Below are positions 11,569 through 21,243 of a stretch of 64,000 nucleotides of DNA, piece by piece. How positions within the stretch are numbered: the stretch's first letter is position 1; every line of letters begins with the position of its first letter. The notes beneath the pieces were generated by a model. It was not told the DNA's origin and did no database searches. It saw nothing but the letters and a program-made list of their open reading frames with translations. Both the position numbers and the translations under genes were made by a program. Source of the DNA: Paraburkholderia kururiensis (GTDB taxonomy: Bacteria; Pseudomonadota; Gammaproteobacteria; Burkholderiales; Burkholderiaceae); assembly GCF_034424375.1 (NCBI RefSeq), contig NZ_CP139965.1, positions 3,782,001 through 3,846,000 on the forward strand, given 5' to 3'.

Positions 11569-12321
11569 TTACTTCTTGCCCTTGACGGGTTCGCTGATGA
11601 AACGCATGCCCGCTGCACGAATCGCGAAACCGTTCGGATAGCGCAAGTCCGCATACTCGATATCCTTCCCCCAGCGTTGCGTCACCGCCTGCCATGCGGC
11701 CGTGAGGCGCCGCGTGCGATCTGCGAGCGTGTCGCTGTTGCGCTCGCGGCCCAGTTCCACCTGCATGCCGTTCGACAGCTTCACCGTCCACGCGTAGCGC
11801 GGCGAGAGCGTCACGTCTTCCGGCGTCGCGCCGATGGGCGCAAACCACTTCTGGAAATCGTGATAGCGCGCCACGACTTCCTGCGCGGTGCCGTCCGGTC
11901 CGTCGAAGGACGGCAGGTCCTGATCCAGCTCGCCCTGGTTCGCGGTGAAGAGTTCGCCGTCCACACTCACGAGCTGATCGCTGCCCCACGTTCCCAGCGG
12001 TTTGTACGCCTCCAGCGTGACAGCCAGCGCATTCGGCCAGACGCGCCGCACGCTCGCGTGACGCACCCACGGCATCTGCTCGAACGCCTGGCGCGCCGCG
12101 TCCAGATCCACGGTGAAGAAGTTGCCTTTCAGCTTGCCGACCACACTCGCCCGCACCGTGGGCGCGTTGATGTGCTCGGTGTCGCCGTCGATACGGATTT
12201 CGCGCAACGTGAAGCTCGGGCGCTGGACCAGCCACAGCCCTCCCGCCAGGACGAGCGCCACCACGAACAGCACGTGCAGCGCGCTGGTGGCGAGGTTGAG
12301 CTGGCGAACGTTGTTCCACAT
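11569..12321 (-). CDS. ftsQ: Cell division protein FtsQ
   Basis: A 250-residue bitopic inner-membrane protein. A hydrophobic segment at about residues 12-32 (ALHVLFVVALVLAGGLWLV) is the single transmembrane helix. A POTRA domain follows (SFTLREIRIDGDTEHINAPTV), then the periplasmic beta domain. FtsQ links early Z-ring proteins to FtsL/FtsB and the septal synthase. The start at 12321 (MWNNVRQLN) is consistent with the family. It lies 52 bp after ddlB. Confidence 0.93.
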   Translation of the reverse strand: MWNNVRQLNLATSALHVLFVVALVLAGGLWLVQRPSFTLREIRIDGDTEHINAPTVRASVVGKLKGNFFTVDLDAARQAFEQMPWVRHASVRRVWPNALAVTLEAYKPLGTWGSDQLVSVDGELFTANQGELDQDLPSFDGPDGTAQEVVARYHDFQKWFAPIGATPEDVTLSPRYAWTVKLSNGMQVELGRERNSDTLADRTRRLTAAWQAVTQRWGKDIEYADLRYPNGFAIRAAGMRFISEPVKGKK

Positions 12322-12373
12322 GTGCGATGTTGCTTTGTCTGCGTCAAATGTCTGTTGTGCCTGCGCTCGCGGC

Positions 12374-13312
12374 TCACAGCGTGAGCGAGAGCACCTTCAC
12401 CACGAGTTCCTGATAGCTGATACCCACCGCGCGCGCCGCCTTCGGCGGCAGCGAGTGATCGGTCATGCCCGGCGCCGTGTTCACTTCGAGAAAGTACGGA
12501 TTGCCCGCGCCGTCCATCATGAAATCGGCGCGGCCCCAGTCGGTGCAGCCCAGCACATCGAATGCACGGCGCGCGAGCACCTTCAGGCGCGATTCCAGTT
12601 CGGGCGCGAGCCCGCACGGAATCAGATACTGCGTCGTGTCGAGGATGTACTTCGCGTCGTAGTCGTAAAACTCGCCCGCCGGCACGATATGAATGACCGG
12701 CAGATCCAGATCGCCCGCGATGCAGGCGGTGTACTCGCCGCCGCCCTCGATGCTCTTCTCCACCAGCACGATCTTGTCGTGCTTCGCGGCTTCGGCGATG
12801 GCGGCCGGCAGCGCGTCGGCCGTCTTCACCTTGATCACGGCGACGCTCGAACCCTCGCTCGCCGGCTTCACGAAGAGCGGCAGACCGAGCTTCGCGACGA
12901 TGGTCGCGGCGCGCGCGGCGTAGTCGTCGCCGCGCATCACGGCTTCAAAAGGCGGCGTGGGAATGCCGAGCTGCTGCCACACGAGCTTCGCACGGAACTT
13001 GTCGAGACCGAGCGCCGAACCCAGCACGCCGCTACCCGTGTAGCGGATGCCGTAGAAGTCGAGCGCGCCCTGGATCTGGCCGTTTTCGCCGTAGCCGCCA
13101 TGCAGCGCGTTAAAGGCGCGCACGAAGCCTTCGTCCTTCAGTGCCGAAAGCGGCCGCTCGGACGGATCGAACGGATGCGCGTCGATGCCCGCGGCACGCA
13201 AGCCTTCCAGCACGAGGCGGCCCGAATTGAGCGACACCTCGCGCTCGGCGGACACGCCGCCAAGCAGCACTGCCACCTTGCCGAACTGTTTCGGATCGAT
13301 ACTGCTCGTCAT
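12374..13312 (-). CDS. ddlB: D-alanine--D-alanine ligase
   Basis: A 312-residue ATP-grasp enzyme that joins two D-Ala molecules for the peptidoglycan stem peptide. Visible marks are GGVSAEREVSLNSG at the start, LHGGYGENGQIQG, VKPASEGSSV in the ATP-grasp core and the metal-binding FLEVNTAPGMTDHS near the end. The start overlaps the murC stop by 4 bp (ATGA), so translation is probably coupled. Confidence 0.96.
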   Translation of the reverse strand: MTSSIDPKQFGKVAVLLGGVSAEREVSLNSGRLVLEGLRAAGIDAHPFDPSERPLSALKDEGFVRAFNALHGGYGENGQIQGALDFYGIRYTGSGVLGSALGLDKFRAKLVWQQLGIPTPPFEAVMRGDDYAARAATIVAKLGLPLFVKPASEGSSVAVIKVKTADALPAAIAEAAKHDKIVLVEKSIEGGGEYTACIAGDLDLPVIHIVPAGEFYDYDAKYILDTTQYLIPCGLAPELESRLKVLARRAFDVLGCTDWGRADFMMDGAGNPYFLEVNTAPGMTDHSLPPKAARAVGISYQELVVKVLSLTL

Positions 13313-14706
13313 TTCACACCTTCCGTTGACTGGGCAAGCCGCCCCGGCACGCCGCCAATCGAGCCCGCGCCCATCGTGATCACTACGTCGCCGTCGCGCA
13401 CCAGCGCCGCGAGTGCCTCCGGCACTTCGTCGACCGTCTCCACGAACACCGGCTCCACCTTGCCCGCCACGCGGATGGCACGCGCGAGCGCGCGGCCGTC
13501 GGCAGCCACGATGGGCGCCTCGCCGGCTGCGTAAACATCGGTGATCACCAGTGCGTCGACAGTGGACAGCACCCTGACGAAATCTTCGAAGCAGTCGCGC
13601 GTGCGCGTGAAGCGGTGCGGCTGGAACGCGAGCACAAGACGCCGCTCGGGAAACGCGCCGCGCGCGGCCGCGATGGTCGCGGCCATCTCCACCGGGTGAT
13701 GGCCGTAGTCGTCGATCAGCGTGTACGTGCCGCCCGCGGCCACCGGCACTTCGCCGTAGCGCTGGAAGCGCCGCCCGACGCCGTTGAACTCGGCGAGCGC
13801 ACGCTGGATATCGGCATCCGCGACTTCGAGTTCAGTCGCAATCGCGATGGCCGCGAGCGCGTTCTGCACGTTGTGCGTGCCGGGCAGGTTCAGCACGATG
13901 TCGAGCGGCGCCGCGTCTTCGCGCATCGCAGTGAAATGCATGCGCCCTTCGTGCGCGACGACGTTCACCGCGCGCACCTGCGCGTCCGCCGAGAAACCAT
14001 AGCGAATGATCGGCTTCGAGACGAACGGCAAGATCTCTTTCACGTTCGGGTCGTCCACGCACAGCACCGCGATGCCGTAGAACGGCAGCCGGTGCGTGAA
14101 CTCGATGAACGCCTGCTTGAGCCGCGCGAAGTCGTGGCCGTAGGTGTCCATGTGGTCGGCGTCGATGTTCGTGATGACCTCGATCACCGGAAAGAGGTTC
14201 AGGAACGACGCGTCCGATTCGTCCGCTTCCGCAACGATGAAGTCGCCCGTGCCGAGCCGCGCGTTCGCACCGGCGCTGATCAGCCGGCCGCCGATCACGA
14301 ACGTGGGATCGAGTCCGCCCGCTGCAAGCACGCTCGCCACGAGTGAGGTGGTCGTGGTCTTGCCGTGCGTGCCGGCAATCGCGATGCCCTGCTTCAACCG
14401 CATCAGCTCCGCGAGCATCACGGCGCGCGGCACGATGGGAATGTGGCGGTGACGCGCGGCGAGCACCTCGGGGTTGTCGTTGCGCACGGCGCTCGACACC
14501 ACCACGGCGTTCGCGCCTTCGATGTTCTCTGCGTCGTGGCCAATCGCGATGCGTGCGCCGAGTGCGGCGAGCCGGTCCGTCACCGCGTTGCGGGCGAGGT
14601 CCGAGCCGCTCACCTGGTAGCCGAGGTTGACGAGCACTTCCGCGATGCCGCTCATCCCCGCGCCGCCGATGCCGACGAAATGAATGTGTTTGACGATGTG
14701 TTTCAT
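13309..14706 (-). CDS. murC: UDP-N-acetylmuramate--L-alanine ligase MurC
   Basis: A 465-residue Mur ligase that adds L-Ala to UDP-MurNAc with ATP. GIGGAGMSGIAEVL near residue 13 is the MurC-type nucleotide-sugar loop, and GTHGKTTTTS is the ATP P-loop. The start at 14706 overlaps the murG stop by 4 bp, and the stop overlaps the ddlB start by 4 bp. Confidence 0.97.
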   Translation of the reverse strand: MKHIVKHIHFVGIGGAGMSGIAEVLVNLGYQVSGSDLARNAVTDRLAALGARIAIGHDAENIEGANAVVVSSAVRNDNPEVLAARHRHIPIVPRAVMLAELMRLKQGIAIAGTHGKTTTTSLVASVLAAGGLDPTFVIGGRLISAGANARLGTGDFIVAEADESDASFLNLFPVIEVITNIDADHMDTYGHDFARLKQAFIEFTHRLPFYGIAVLCVDDPNVKEILPFVSKPIIRYGFSADAQVRAVNVVAHEGRMHFTAMREDAAPLDIVLNLPGTHNVQNALAAIAIATELEVADADIQRALAEFNGVGRRFQRYGEVPVAAGGTYTLIDDYGHHPVEMAATIAAARGAFPERRLVLAFQPHRFTRTRDCFEDFVRVLSTVDALVITDVYAAGEAPIVAADGRALARAIRVAGKVEPVFVETVDEVPEALAALVRDGDVVITMGAGSIGGVPGRLAQSTEGVK

Positions 14707-15839
14707 TGCTTTCCTTCTGGGCTCGCGCCCGCCACGGTCGCGCAGATGCGTGCGACCTGATCGGTGGCATCTGGTTTCGCGAGCGAGCGCGAACGCTCCG
14801 CCATCTGCGCGAGACTCTCGCGGGTCTGGCTGCGCAACCAGTCGGCGAGCTTTTCCGCCGACAGGTCGCGTTGTTGCACGACGAGCGCCGCGCCTTGATC
14901 GGCGAGGAACGCTGCGTTGGTGGTCTGGTGATCGTCCACGGCGAACGGGAACGGCACGAACAGGGCCGCGACGCCGGCCGCCGCAATCTCAGCGACCGTC
15001 ATGGCGCCCGAGCGGCAGACCACGAGATCGGCGTTCGCGTAGGCGTTCGCCATGTCGTCGATGAACGGCACGAGTTGCACGCCGCCATCGGACAAAGAAT
15101 CGGCCGAAGAATCTGTCGACGCTGTCGGTACAAGGCCCGCCGCGGCGTAATTCGCGCGCAACGCCTCGATGTGCTTCGCGCCCGCCTGGTGAACGACCTG
15201 CGGACGCTCGCCGGCCGCCAGCAGCGCCAGCGCGCGCGGCACAACTTCGTTGAGCGCCGCGGCGCCGAGGCTGCCGCCCACCACGAGCAGCCGCAGCGGA
15301 CCGCTGCGAGCCGCATAGCGCGCGCCGGGCTCGGGCAGACGCGCAAGCTCTTCGCGAATCGGATTGCCGGTCCATTCGGCGTGCGGCAATGCATTCGGAA
15401 AGGCTACGAGCACACGCCTCGCAAGTTTCGCGAGCACCTTGTTCGCGAGCCCTGCAATCGAGTTCTGTTCGTGCAACACGAGCGGCCTCCCCGACAGCGC
15501 CGTCATGACGCCAGCCGGGAACGTGATGTAGCCGCCCATGCCGAGCACGACGTCCGGCTTCACGCGACGCAGCACCGTGAGGCTTTGCATGCAGGCGCGC
15601 AGCAGGTTCACGGGCAGCATCAGCTTCGTCTTGAGCCCTTTGCCGCGCAGGCCGCCGAAGCGCACGTACTCCATCGGAATACCGTGCTTCGGTACGAGCG
15701 ATGCCTCCATGCCTCCAGGGTTGCCGAGCCACACCACGCGCCAGCCCCACGCCTGCATGCGATGCGCGACGGCGAGCCCGGGAAACACGTGTCCCCCGGT
15801 GCCGCCGGCCATCACCATGAGCGTGCGCGGAGCGGTCAT
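14703..15839 (-). CDS. murG: UDP-GlcNAc:lipid I N-acetylglucosamine transferase MurG
   Basis: A 378-residue GT28 glycosyltransferase that converts lipid I to lipid II on the cytoplasmic face. AGGTGGHVFPGLAVA at residues 11-25 is the N-terminal glycine-rich loop, and VCRSGAMTVAEIAAAG is the UDP-GlcNAc binding region. Residues about 237-253 form a Ser/Asp-rich stretch that looks like an insertion compared with the shorter E. coli protein as I recall it. The ATG at 15839 overlaps the ftsW stop; the same frame stays open to 16943, but that part is antisense-free shadow of ftsW. Confidence 0.96.
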   Translation of the reverse strand: MTAPRTLMVMAGGTGGHVFPGLAVAHRMQAWGWRVVWLGNPGGMEASLVPKHGIPMEYVRFGGLRGKGLKTKLMLPVNLLRACMQSLTVLRRVKPDVVLGMGGYITFPAGVMTALSGRPLVLHEQNSIAGLANKVLAKLARRVLVAFPNALPHAEWTGNPIREELARLPEPGARYAARSGPLRLLVVGGSLGAAALNEVVPRALALLAAGERPQVVHQAGAKHIEALRANYAAAGLVPTASTDSSADSLSDGGVQLVPFIDDMANAYANADLVVCRSGAMTVAEIAAAGVAALFVPFPFAVDDHQTTNAAFLADQGAALVVQQRDLSAEKLADWLRSQTRESLAQMAERSRSLAKPDATDQVARICATVAGASPEGKQ

Positions 15840-17107
15840 ACCTTGCCTCCGCGCATCAGTACCCGGTTTTCGTAGTCCACGCGCAGCAGCACGGCCACCG
15901 CGATGCAGTTGAGCAGAATGCCGGAGCCGCCGTAGCTGACGAGCGGCAGCGTGAGGCCCTTCGTGGGCAGCAGCCCGAGGTTCACGCCCATGTTGATGAA
16001 CGTCTGCGCACCGAACCAGATGCCGACGCCCTTCGCCATCAGACCGGCGAACGTGCGGTCGAGCGCGAGCGCCTGACGGCCGATCTCGAACGAACGACGC
16101 ACGATCCAGTAGAACAGCAGAATCACGATCATCACGCCGACGAAGCCAAGCTCCTCGCCAATCACGGCGAGGATGAAGTCGGTATGCGCCTCGGGCAGAT
16201 AGTTGAGCTTTTCGACGCTGCCGCCGAGCCCCACGCCGAACCACTCGCCGCGCCCGAATGCGATCAGCGAATGCGTGAGCTGATAGGCCTTGCCCTGCGC
16301 GTAACGGTCGTCCCACGGATCGAGGTACGCGAAGATCCGCTCGCGCCGCCATGGCGACGCCCACACGAGCAGCGTGAACGTGCCCACCGCGGTGGCCACG
16401 AGCCCGCCGAACAGCTTGCCGTTCACGCCGCCAAGAAACAGCACGCCCATGGCGATGGCCGCGATCACCATGAACGCGCCCATGTCCGGTTCGAGCAGCA
16501 GCAGCGCGCCCACCACGCCCACGGCAAACGCCATCGGCAGGAAGCCCTTCGCGAAGCTGTGCATGTATTCCTGCTTGCGCACCGTGTAGTTGGCCGCGTA
16601 GATGGTCACGGCGAGCTTCATGATTTCCGACGGCTGCATGTTCGTCACACCGAGCGGAATCCAGCGCCGCGCACCGTTCACGCCCTTGCCGACGTGCGGA
16701 ATCAGCACGATCACGAGACTCAGCAACGCGATCAGAAAGAGCTTCGGCGCGTACTTGTCCCACGTGGAAACCGGAATGCGGAACGCGACGATGCCCGCCA
16801 CCGCGCCCATCACGACGAAGACGATCTGGCGCACTAGGAACGCATAGTCGCGATACGAGGCGTACTTGGGCGAATCGGGCATGGCAATGGATGCCGAATA
16901 CACCATCACGACGCCGAGCCCGAGCAGCGCGATCACGACCCACAAGAGCGAATGGTCGTAGTCGAGCATGCGCGAGCGCGCGCCGCGTACGCCGTTGACC
17001 GCGCTCGCAAGGCCTCCGCGCACGCCGCCCGAACGCGGCACGGCGTTACCGCCTGCGCTGCCGCGTTCCCTGGCGAGCCTCGAACCGAAGCGTTCGGACC
17101 AGCTCAT
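15836..17107 (-). CDS. ftsW: Lipid II polymerase FtsW (SEDS family)
   Basis: A 423-residue polytopic membrane protein of the SEDS family, the septal peptidoglycan glycosyltransferase that works with FtsI. After a roughly 50-residue cytoplasmic N-terminus rich in Arg and Gly, about ten hydrophobic helices follow (LLWVVIALLGLGVVMVYSAS is the first). The family marks VNGARRWIPLG, EPDMG and TKGLTLPLVSYGGSG are present. Both ends overlap neighbours (murD and murG) by 4 bp. Confidence 0.95.
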   Translation of the reverse strand: MSWSERFGSRLARERGSAGGNAVPRSGGVRGGLASAVNGVRGARSRMLDYDHSLLWVVIALLGLGVVMVYSASIAMPDSPKYASYRDYAFLVRQIVFVVMGAVAGIVAFRIPVSTWDKYAPKLFLIALLSLVIVLIPHVGKGVNGARRWIPLGVTNMQPSEIMKLAVTIYAANYTVRKQEYMHSFAKGFLPMAFAVGVVGALLLLEPDMGAFMVIAAIAMGVLFLGGVNGKLFGGLVATAVGTFTLLVWASPWRRERIFAYLDPWDDRYAQGKAYQLTHSLIAFGRGEWFGVGLGGSVEKLNYLPEAHTDFILAVIGEELGFVGVMIVILLFYWIVRRSFEIGRQALALDRTFAGLMAKGVGIWFGAQTFINMGVNLGLLPTKGLTLPLVSYGGSGILLNCIAVAVLLRVDYENRVLMRGGKV

Positions 17108-18627
17108 ATCGTCGTCCCCCGTTCAGCGGCGATGTCTTCGACCGTGCCGCGGAACACGGCGGCACGATGCGCGTAGTTCTTGAACATGTCGAGGCTCGCG
17201 CAGGCGGGCGAGAGCAGCACCACGTCGCCGGGTTCGGCGAGCGCCGTGGCGGCACGCGTGGCGGCTTCGAGCGTCGGATGATCGGAGAGCGCGACGCCGG
17301 TGTGCTCAAGCGCCGCGCGGATTTGCGGCGCGTCGCGGCCAATCAGCATGACGGCGCGGCACCAGCGCGTGACGGGCGCGACGAGCGGCTCGAAGTCCTG
17401 TCCCTTGCCGTCGCCGCCGGCGATCAGCACCGTGCGTTGCGCAAGGCCGTCGAGTGCGGCCACGGTCGCGCCGACGTTCGTGCCCTTGCTGTCGTCCACG
17501 AAGTCGATGCCGTCGATCGACGCGATCAGTTCCACGCGATGCGGTTCGCCGCGGTACTCGCGCAAGCCGTGCAGCAGCGGCGCGCCCGGCAGGCCGATGG
17601 CGCGGGCGAGCGCATACGCGGCAAGCGCGTTGGCGGCGTTGTGCAGGCCGCGGATGCGCAGGGCGTCCACGGGCATCAGACGCTTCAGCGCGATGTTGGC
17701 CGGCGCGGCCGCTTCCTGCTTGCGACGTCGCGGCGACACGGGTTCGTCGGTCGCGTCGCGGTCTTCGGCGGCGACGAGCCACAGCATGCCGTTCTCGCGC
17801 AGCACGCCGTAGTCGCCGTCGCGTTGCGGCTCGTTGACCCCGAAGGTGATCACGGGCGCGCTGTCCTTCTGGGCATCGGCAGCCGGGGCGAGCGCCATCA
17901 CACGCGCGTCGTCGCGGTTCAGCACGCGCACCGTCTGCGGACCGAAGATGCGGCCCTTCGCGGCAGCGTAGGCGTCGAGGCCGCCGTGCCAGTCGAGGTG
18001 ATCCTGCGTGATGTTGAGCACCGCGGCAGCGTCCGGCGCGAACGTGTGCGCCGTTTCGAGCTGGAAGCTCGACAGCTCGAGCACCCAGATGTCGGGGAGC
18101 GCGGTGTGATCGATGGCGTCCGACAGCTTGTCGAGTGCGGCCGGGCTGATGTTGCCTGCCACCGCCACCTTCTTGCCCGCGCGCTCACACAACAAGCCCG
18201 TGAGGCTCGTCGTAGTGGTCTTGCCGTTCGTGCCCGTAATGGCGACCACCTTCGGCGCGTAGCCGCTCTCGCCAAGCGTCTTCAACGCCTGCGCGAAGAA
18301 TTCGAGTTCGCCCCAGACGGGAATGTCGCGCTCGCGCGCAGCCGCGATGAGCGGCACAAGGTCCGGCGCGAGTGGCGAAAGGCCGGGGCTGATGCCGACC
18401 AGTTCCACGCCTTCGAGCAGCGCCGTCGAAAACGCGCCGCCGACGAAATCGGCGTCCACACCGTGGGCTTCGAGCGCGGCGAGATTGGGCGGCACTTCGC
18501 GCGTGTCCGCCACGCGCAGCCGGCAGCCGTGCCGCGCGCACCAGCGCGCCATCGCGAGGCCGGATTCTCCGAGCCCCAGCACGAGCACCATCGGCTTTTG
18601 CCGATCCCGAAACTTCTCGCCGAACAT
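17104..18627 (-). CDS. murD: UDP-N-acetylmuramoyl-L-alanine--D-glutamate ligase MurD
   Basis: A 507-residue Mur ligase that adds D-Glu. VLGLGESGLAMARW near residue 15 is the UDP-binding loop, TGTNGKTTTTSL at 131-142 is the P-loop, and VDDSKGTNVGAT is the C-terminal domain mark. It is longer than the roughly 440-residue E. coli enzyme; residues about 288-313 form a charged stretch with PRRRKQEAAAP that looks like a lineage insertion in the central domain. It overlaps ftsW by 4 bp and lies 13 bp after mraY. Confidence 0.96.
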   Translation of the reverse strand: MFGEKFRDRQKPMVLVLGLGESGLAMARWCARHGCRLRVADTREVPPNLAALEAHGVDADFVGGAFSTALLEGVELVGISPGLSPLAPDLVPLIAAARERDIPVWGELEFFAQALKTLGESGYAPKVVAITGTNGKTTTTSLTGLLCERAGKKVAVAGNISPAALDKLSDAIDHTALPDIWVLELSSFQLETAHTFAPDAAAVLNITQDHLDWHGGLDAYAAAKGRIFGPQTVRVLNRDDARVMALAPAADAQKDSAPVITFGVNEPQRDGDYGVLRENGMLWLVAAEDRDATDEPVSPRRRKQEAAAPANIALKRLMPVDALRIRGLHNAANALAAYALARAIGLPGAPLLHGLREYRGEPHRVELIASIDGIDFVDDSKGTNVGATVAALDGLAQRTVLIAGGDGKGQDFEPLVAPVTRWCRAVMLIGRDAPQIRAALEHTGVALSDHPTLEAATRAATALAEPGDVVLLSPACASLDMFKNYAHRAAVFRGTVEDIAAERGTTI

Positions 18628-18640
18628 CGCTTGCTTTCCC

Positions 18641-19810
18641 TTACCGCAGTTTGAGGGTGGACAGACCGAACAGACACAGCATCAACGTGATGATCCAGAA
18701 ACGCACCACGACCTGCGTTTCCTTCCAGCCGGACAATTCGAAGTGGTGATGCAGCGGCGCCATCTTGAAGATGCGCCGCCCTTCGCCGTAACGGCGCTTC
18801 GTGTACTTGAACCAGGTCACCTGGAGCATCACCGAAAGCGTTTCCGCCACGAAGATGCCGCCCATGATGAAGAGCACGATCTCCTGCCGCACGATCACGG
18901 CGACGGTGCCGAGCGCGCCGCCCAGCGCCAGCGCGCCGACGTCGCCCATGAAGACCTGCGCCGGGTGCGTGTTGAACCAGAGGAACGCGAGCCCCGCACC
19001 GCCCATCGCAGAACAGAAGATGAGCAGTTCGCCCGCGCCCGGAATATGCGGAAACAGCAGATATTTCGAGTACACCGAGCTGCCCATCACGTAGGCGAAC
19101 ACGCCGAGGGAGGCGCCCACCAGCACGACGGGCATGATGACGAGACCATCCAGGCCGTCCGTGAGATTCACCGCGTTGCTCGCGCCCACGATCACGAAGT
19201 AGGTGAGCGCGATGAAGCCCCACACGCCAAGCGGATAGCTGATCGACTTGAGGAACGGCAGCATCAGATCGGCACGTGCAGGCAGGCCCATCGAAAGACC
19301 GCTGCGCACCCACGCCATGAAGAGGTCGAACACGCGCACGTTGCTCGCCTCCGACACGCTGAACGCCAGATACACGGCCGCGAAAATGCCGATCACCGAC
19401 TGCCAGAAATATTTCTCGCGCGACGACATACCGCGCGGGTCCTTGTAGACCACCTTGCGATAGTCGTCCACCCAGCCGATCAGGCCGAAGCCGAACGTCA
19501 CGAGCATGACGATCCAGATGAAGCGGTTCGTGAGATCGCCCCAAAGCAGCGTAGACACCGCGATGCCGATGAGGATCAGCACACCGCCCATGGTCGGCGT
19601 GCCCGACTTCACGAGATGCGACTGCGGACCTTCCTTGCGCACCGCCTGGCCGACCTTCATCTGCGTGAGCGTGCGGATCACCCACGGGCCGCAGACGAGT
19701 CCGATCAACAGCGCGGTGATGGTCGCCATCACCGCGCGGAACGTCAGATAACTGAACACGCGCAAGAAGCTTGCGTCATTCTGCAGCCATTGCGCCAGCG
19801 CCAGTAGCAT
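18641..19810 (-). CDS. mraY: Phospho-N-acetylmuramoyl-pentapeptide transferase MraY
   Basis: A 389-residue polytopic membrane enzyme that makes lipid I from UDP-MurNAc-pentapeptide and undecaprenyl phosphate. The catalytic DDYRKV loop, NLTDGLDGL and the C-terminal HHHFELSGWKE motif are all visible, with about ten hydrophobic helices. The start at 19810 (MLLALAQWLQ) is the family start; the frame remains open to 21280 across murF without being coding there. It is 20 bp after murF. Confidence 0.97.
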   Translation of the reverse strand: MLLALAQWLQNDASFLRVFSYLTFRAVMATITALLIGLVCGPWVIRTLTQMKVGQAVRKEGPQSHLVKSGTPTMGGVLILIGIAVSTLLWGDLTNRFIWIVMLVTFGFGLIGWVDDYRKVVYKDPRGMSSREKYFWQSVIGIFAAVYLAFSVSEASNVRVFDLFMAWVRSGLSMGLPARADLMLPFLKSISYPLGVWGFIALTYFVIVGASNAVNLTDGLDGLVIMPVVLVGASLGVFAYVMGSSVYSKYLLFPHIPGAGELLIFCSAMGGAGLAFLWFNTHPAQVFMGDVGALALGGALGTVAVIVRQEIVLFIMGGIFVAETLSVMLQVTWFKYTKRRYGEGRRIFKMAPLHHHFELSGWKETQVVVRFWIITLMLCLFGLSTLKLR

Positions 19811-19830
19811 GCTTTGAGTCCTTCCAGTCT

Positions 19831-21243
19831 TCAATGAGCGCCGGGCGCAACGCCCGACGCAGGGGTGAGCGGACTCGTCAGGGCGTCCACCACGCGTTCC
19901 ATCTGCATGAAACGCGAGCCTTTCACGAGAATCGTTGCCGCCGGGCCGAAGCCGGCCTGCAGCAGAGCGGTCACGAGCGAGCCGACGTCGCTCGCATGCG
20001 TTGCGCCGGCGCCGTAGGCGGCGACCATGTCGCGCGATGCGTCGCCGAGCGCGTAGAGCGCGTCGATGCCGCGCTCCTTCGCGTAGGCGCCCACCTCGCG
20101 GTGAAACGCGGGGCCGTTGTCGCCCACTTCGCCCATGTCGCCCATCACGAGCACGCGCGGCGACGGCTGCTGTGCGAGCACGTCGATAGCGGCGCGAGCG
20201 GAATCGGGGTTGGCGTTGTAGGTGTCGTCGATCACGGTGGCGCCGGCCAGATCGCCGAGCGCCGCGCGCTTCACCTGAAGCCGCCCCTTGACCGGCACGA
20301 ACGATTCGAGCCCGCGACGGACGGCGTCCAGCGACACGCCCGAGGCCAGCGCCGCCGCCGCCGCCGCGAGCGCGTTGTGCGCGTTGTGCGCGCCCAGCAC
20401 TTGCAGCGCGACGTCGACGTGACCTTGCTTCGCGTCGATAGCGAGACGGTTGCCGGTGAGCGTGCCCGTCACGGCGGCAGGTGTCTGGCGCCCGGCGGTA
20501 TGCAGCGCAAAATCCATCACGGTGTTGCCCGTTGCAGCGACGCGCCAGATGCTGGCGTAGGCGTCGTCGGCGGGAAAGACCGCAATGCCGTCTTGCGAGA
20601 GCACGTGAATCACGCTCGCATGTTCGAGCGCGACCGCCTCGACCGTCGCCATGAATTCCTGGTGCTCGCGCTGCGCGTTGTTCACCACGGCCACTGTCGG
20701 CGCCGCGATCTGCGCGAGCAATTGCGTTTCGCCGGGATGGTTCATGCCAAGCTCGACCACGGCGAGACGATGAGCGTCCGAGAATCGGAGCAGTGTGAGC
20801 GGCACGCCGATGTCGTTGTTCAGATTGCCCGCCGTCGCGAGCCGCGCATCCACGCCCACGGCGGCCGCGAAGATGGACGCGATCATTTCCTTGACGGTGG
20901 TCTTGCCGTTGCTGCCTGTCACAGCGACGAGCGGCAACGTGAAACGTTTCCGCCAGCCGTGCGCGAGGGCGCCGAGCGCTGCACGCGTATCGGCCACGCG
21001 CAGTGCCGGCAAACGCCAGTCGCCGGGACTGCGCGACACGAGCGCCGCGCTCACGTGACGCGCCGCGACTTCCGGAAGGAAATCGTGTGCATCGAAGCGG
21101 TCGCCCTTGAGCGCGACGAACAGATCGCCGGGGCCGGCCGTGCGGCTGTCGGTGGAGACGCGCTCGAACGTTACCGAGTCGTCGCCGAGCACCGTGGCGC
21201 CGGGAATCAGCTGGGCCGCTTCGCGCAGCGAGAACATCGTCAT
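19831..21243 (-). CDS. murF: UDP-N-acetylmuramoyl-tripeptide--D-alanyl-D-alanine ligase MurF
   Basis: A 470-residue Mur ligase that adds D-Ala-D-Ala, completing the UDP-MurNAc-pentapeptide. VTGSNGKTTVKEM is the P-loop at about residue 110, and VIDDTYNANPDS is the MurF C-terminal domain mark. The start overlaps the murE stop by 4 bp. It supplies the substrate of MraY, which lies next in the operon. Confidence 0.96.
   Translation of the reverse strand: MTMFSLREAAQLIPGATVLGDDSVTFERVSTDSRTAGPGDLFVALKGDRFDAHDFLPEVAARHVSAALVSRSPGDWRLPALRVADTRAALGALAHGWRKRFTLPLVAVTGSNGKTTVKEMIASIFAAAVGVDARLATAGNLNNDIGVPLTLLRFSDAHRLAVVELGMNHPGETQLLAQIAAPTVAVVNNAQREHQEFMATVEAVALEHASVIHVLSQDGIAVFPADDAYASIWRVAATGNTVMDFALHTAGRQTPAAVTGTLTGNRLAIDAKQGHVDVALQVLGAHNAHNALAAAAAALASGVSLDAVRRGLESFVPVKGRLQVKRAALGDLAGATVIDDTYNANPDSARAAIDVLAQQPSPRVLVMGDMGEVGDNGPAFHREVGAYAKERGIDALYALGDASRDMVAAYGAGATHASDVGSLVTALLQAGFGPAATILVKGSRFMQMERVVDALTSPLTPASGVAPGAH

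Noticed and set aside
10291..12384. 697-codon frame opposite ftsA/ftsQ and similar long frames opposite murC, murD, murF and trpE
   Set aside because: Antisense shadows of conserved genes in high-GC DNA; no recognisable protein features.
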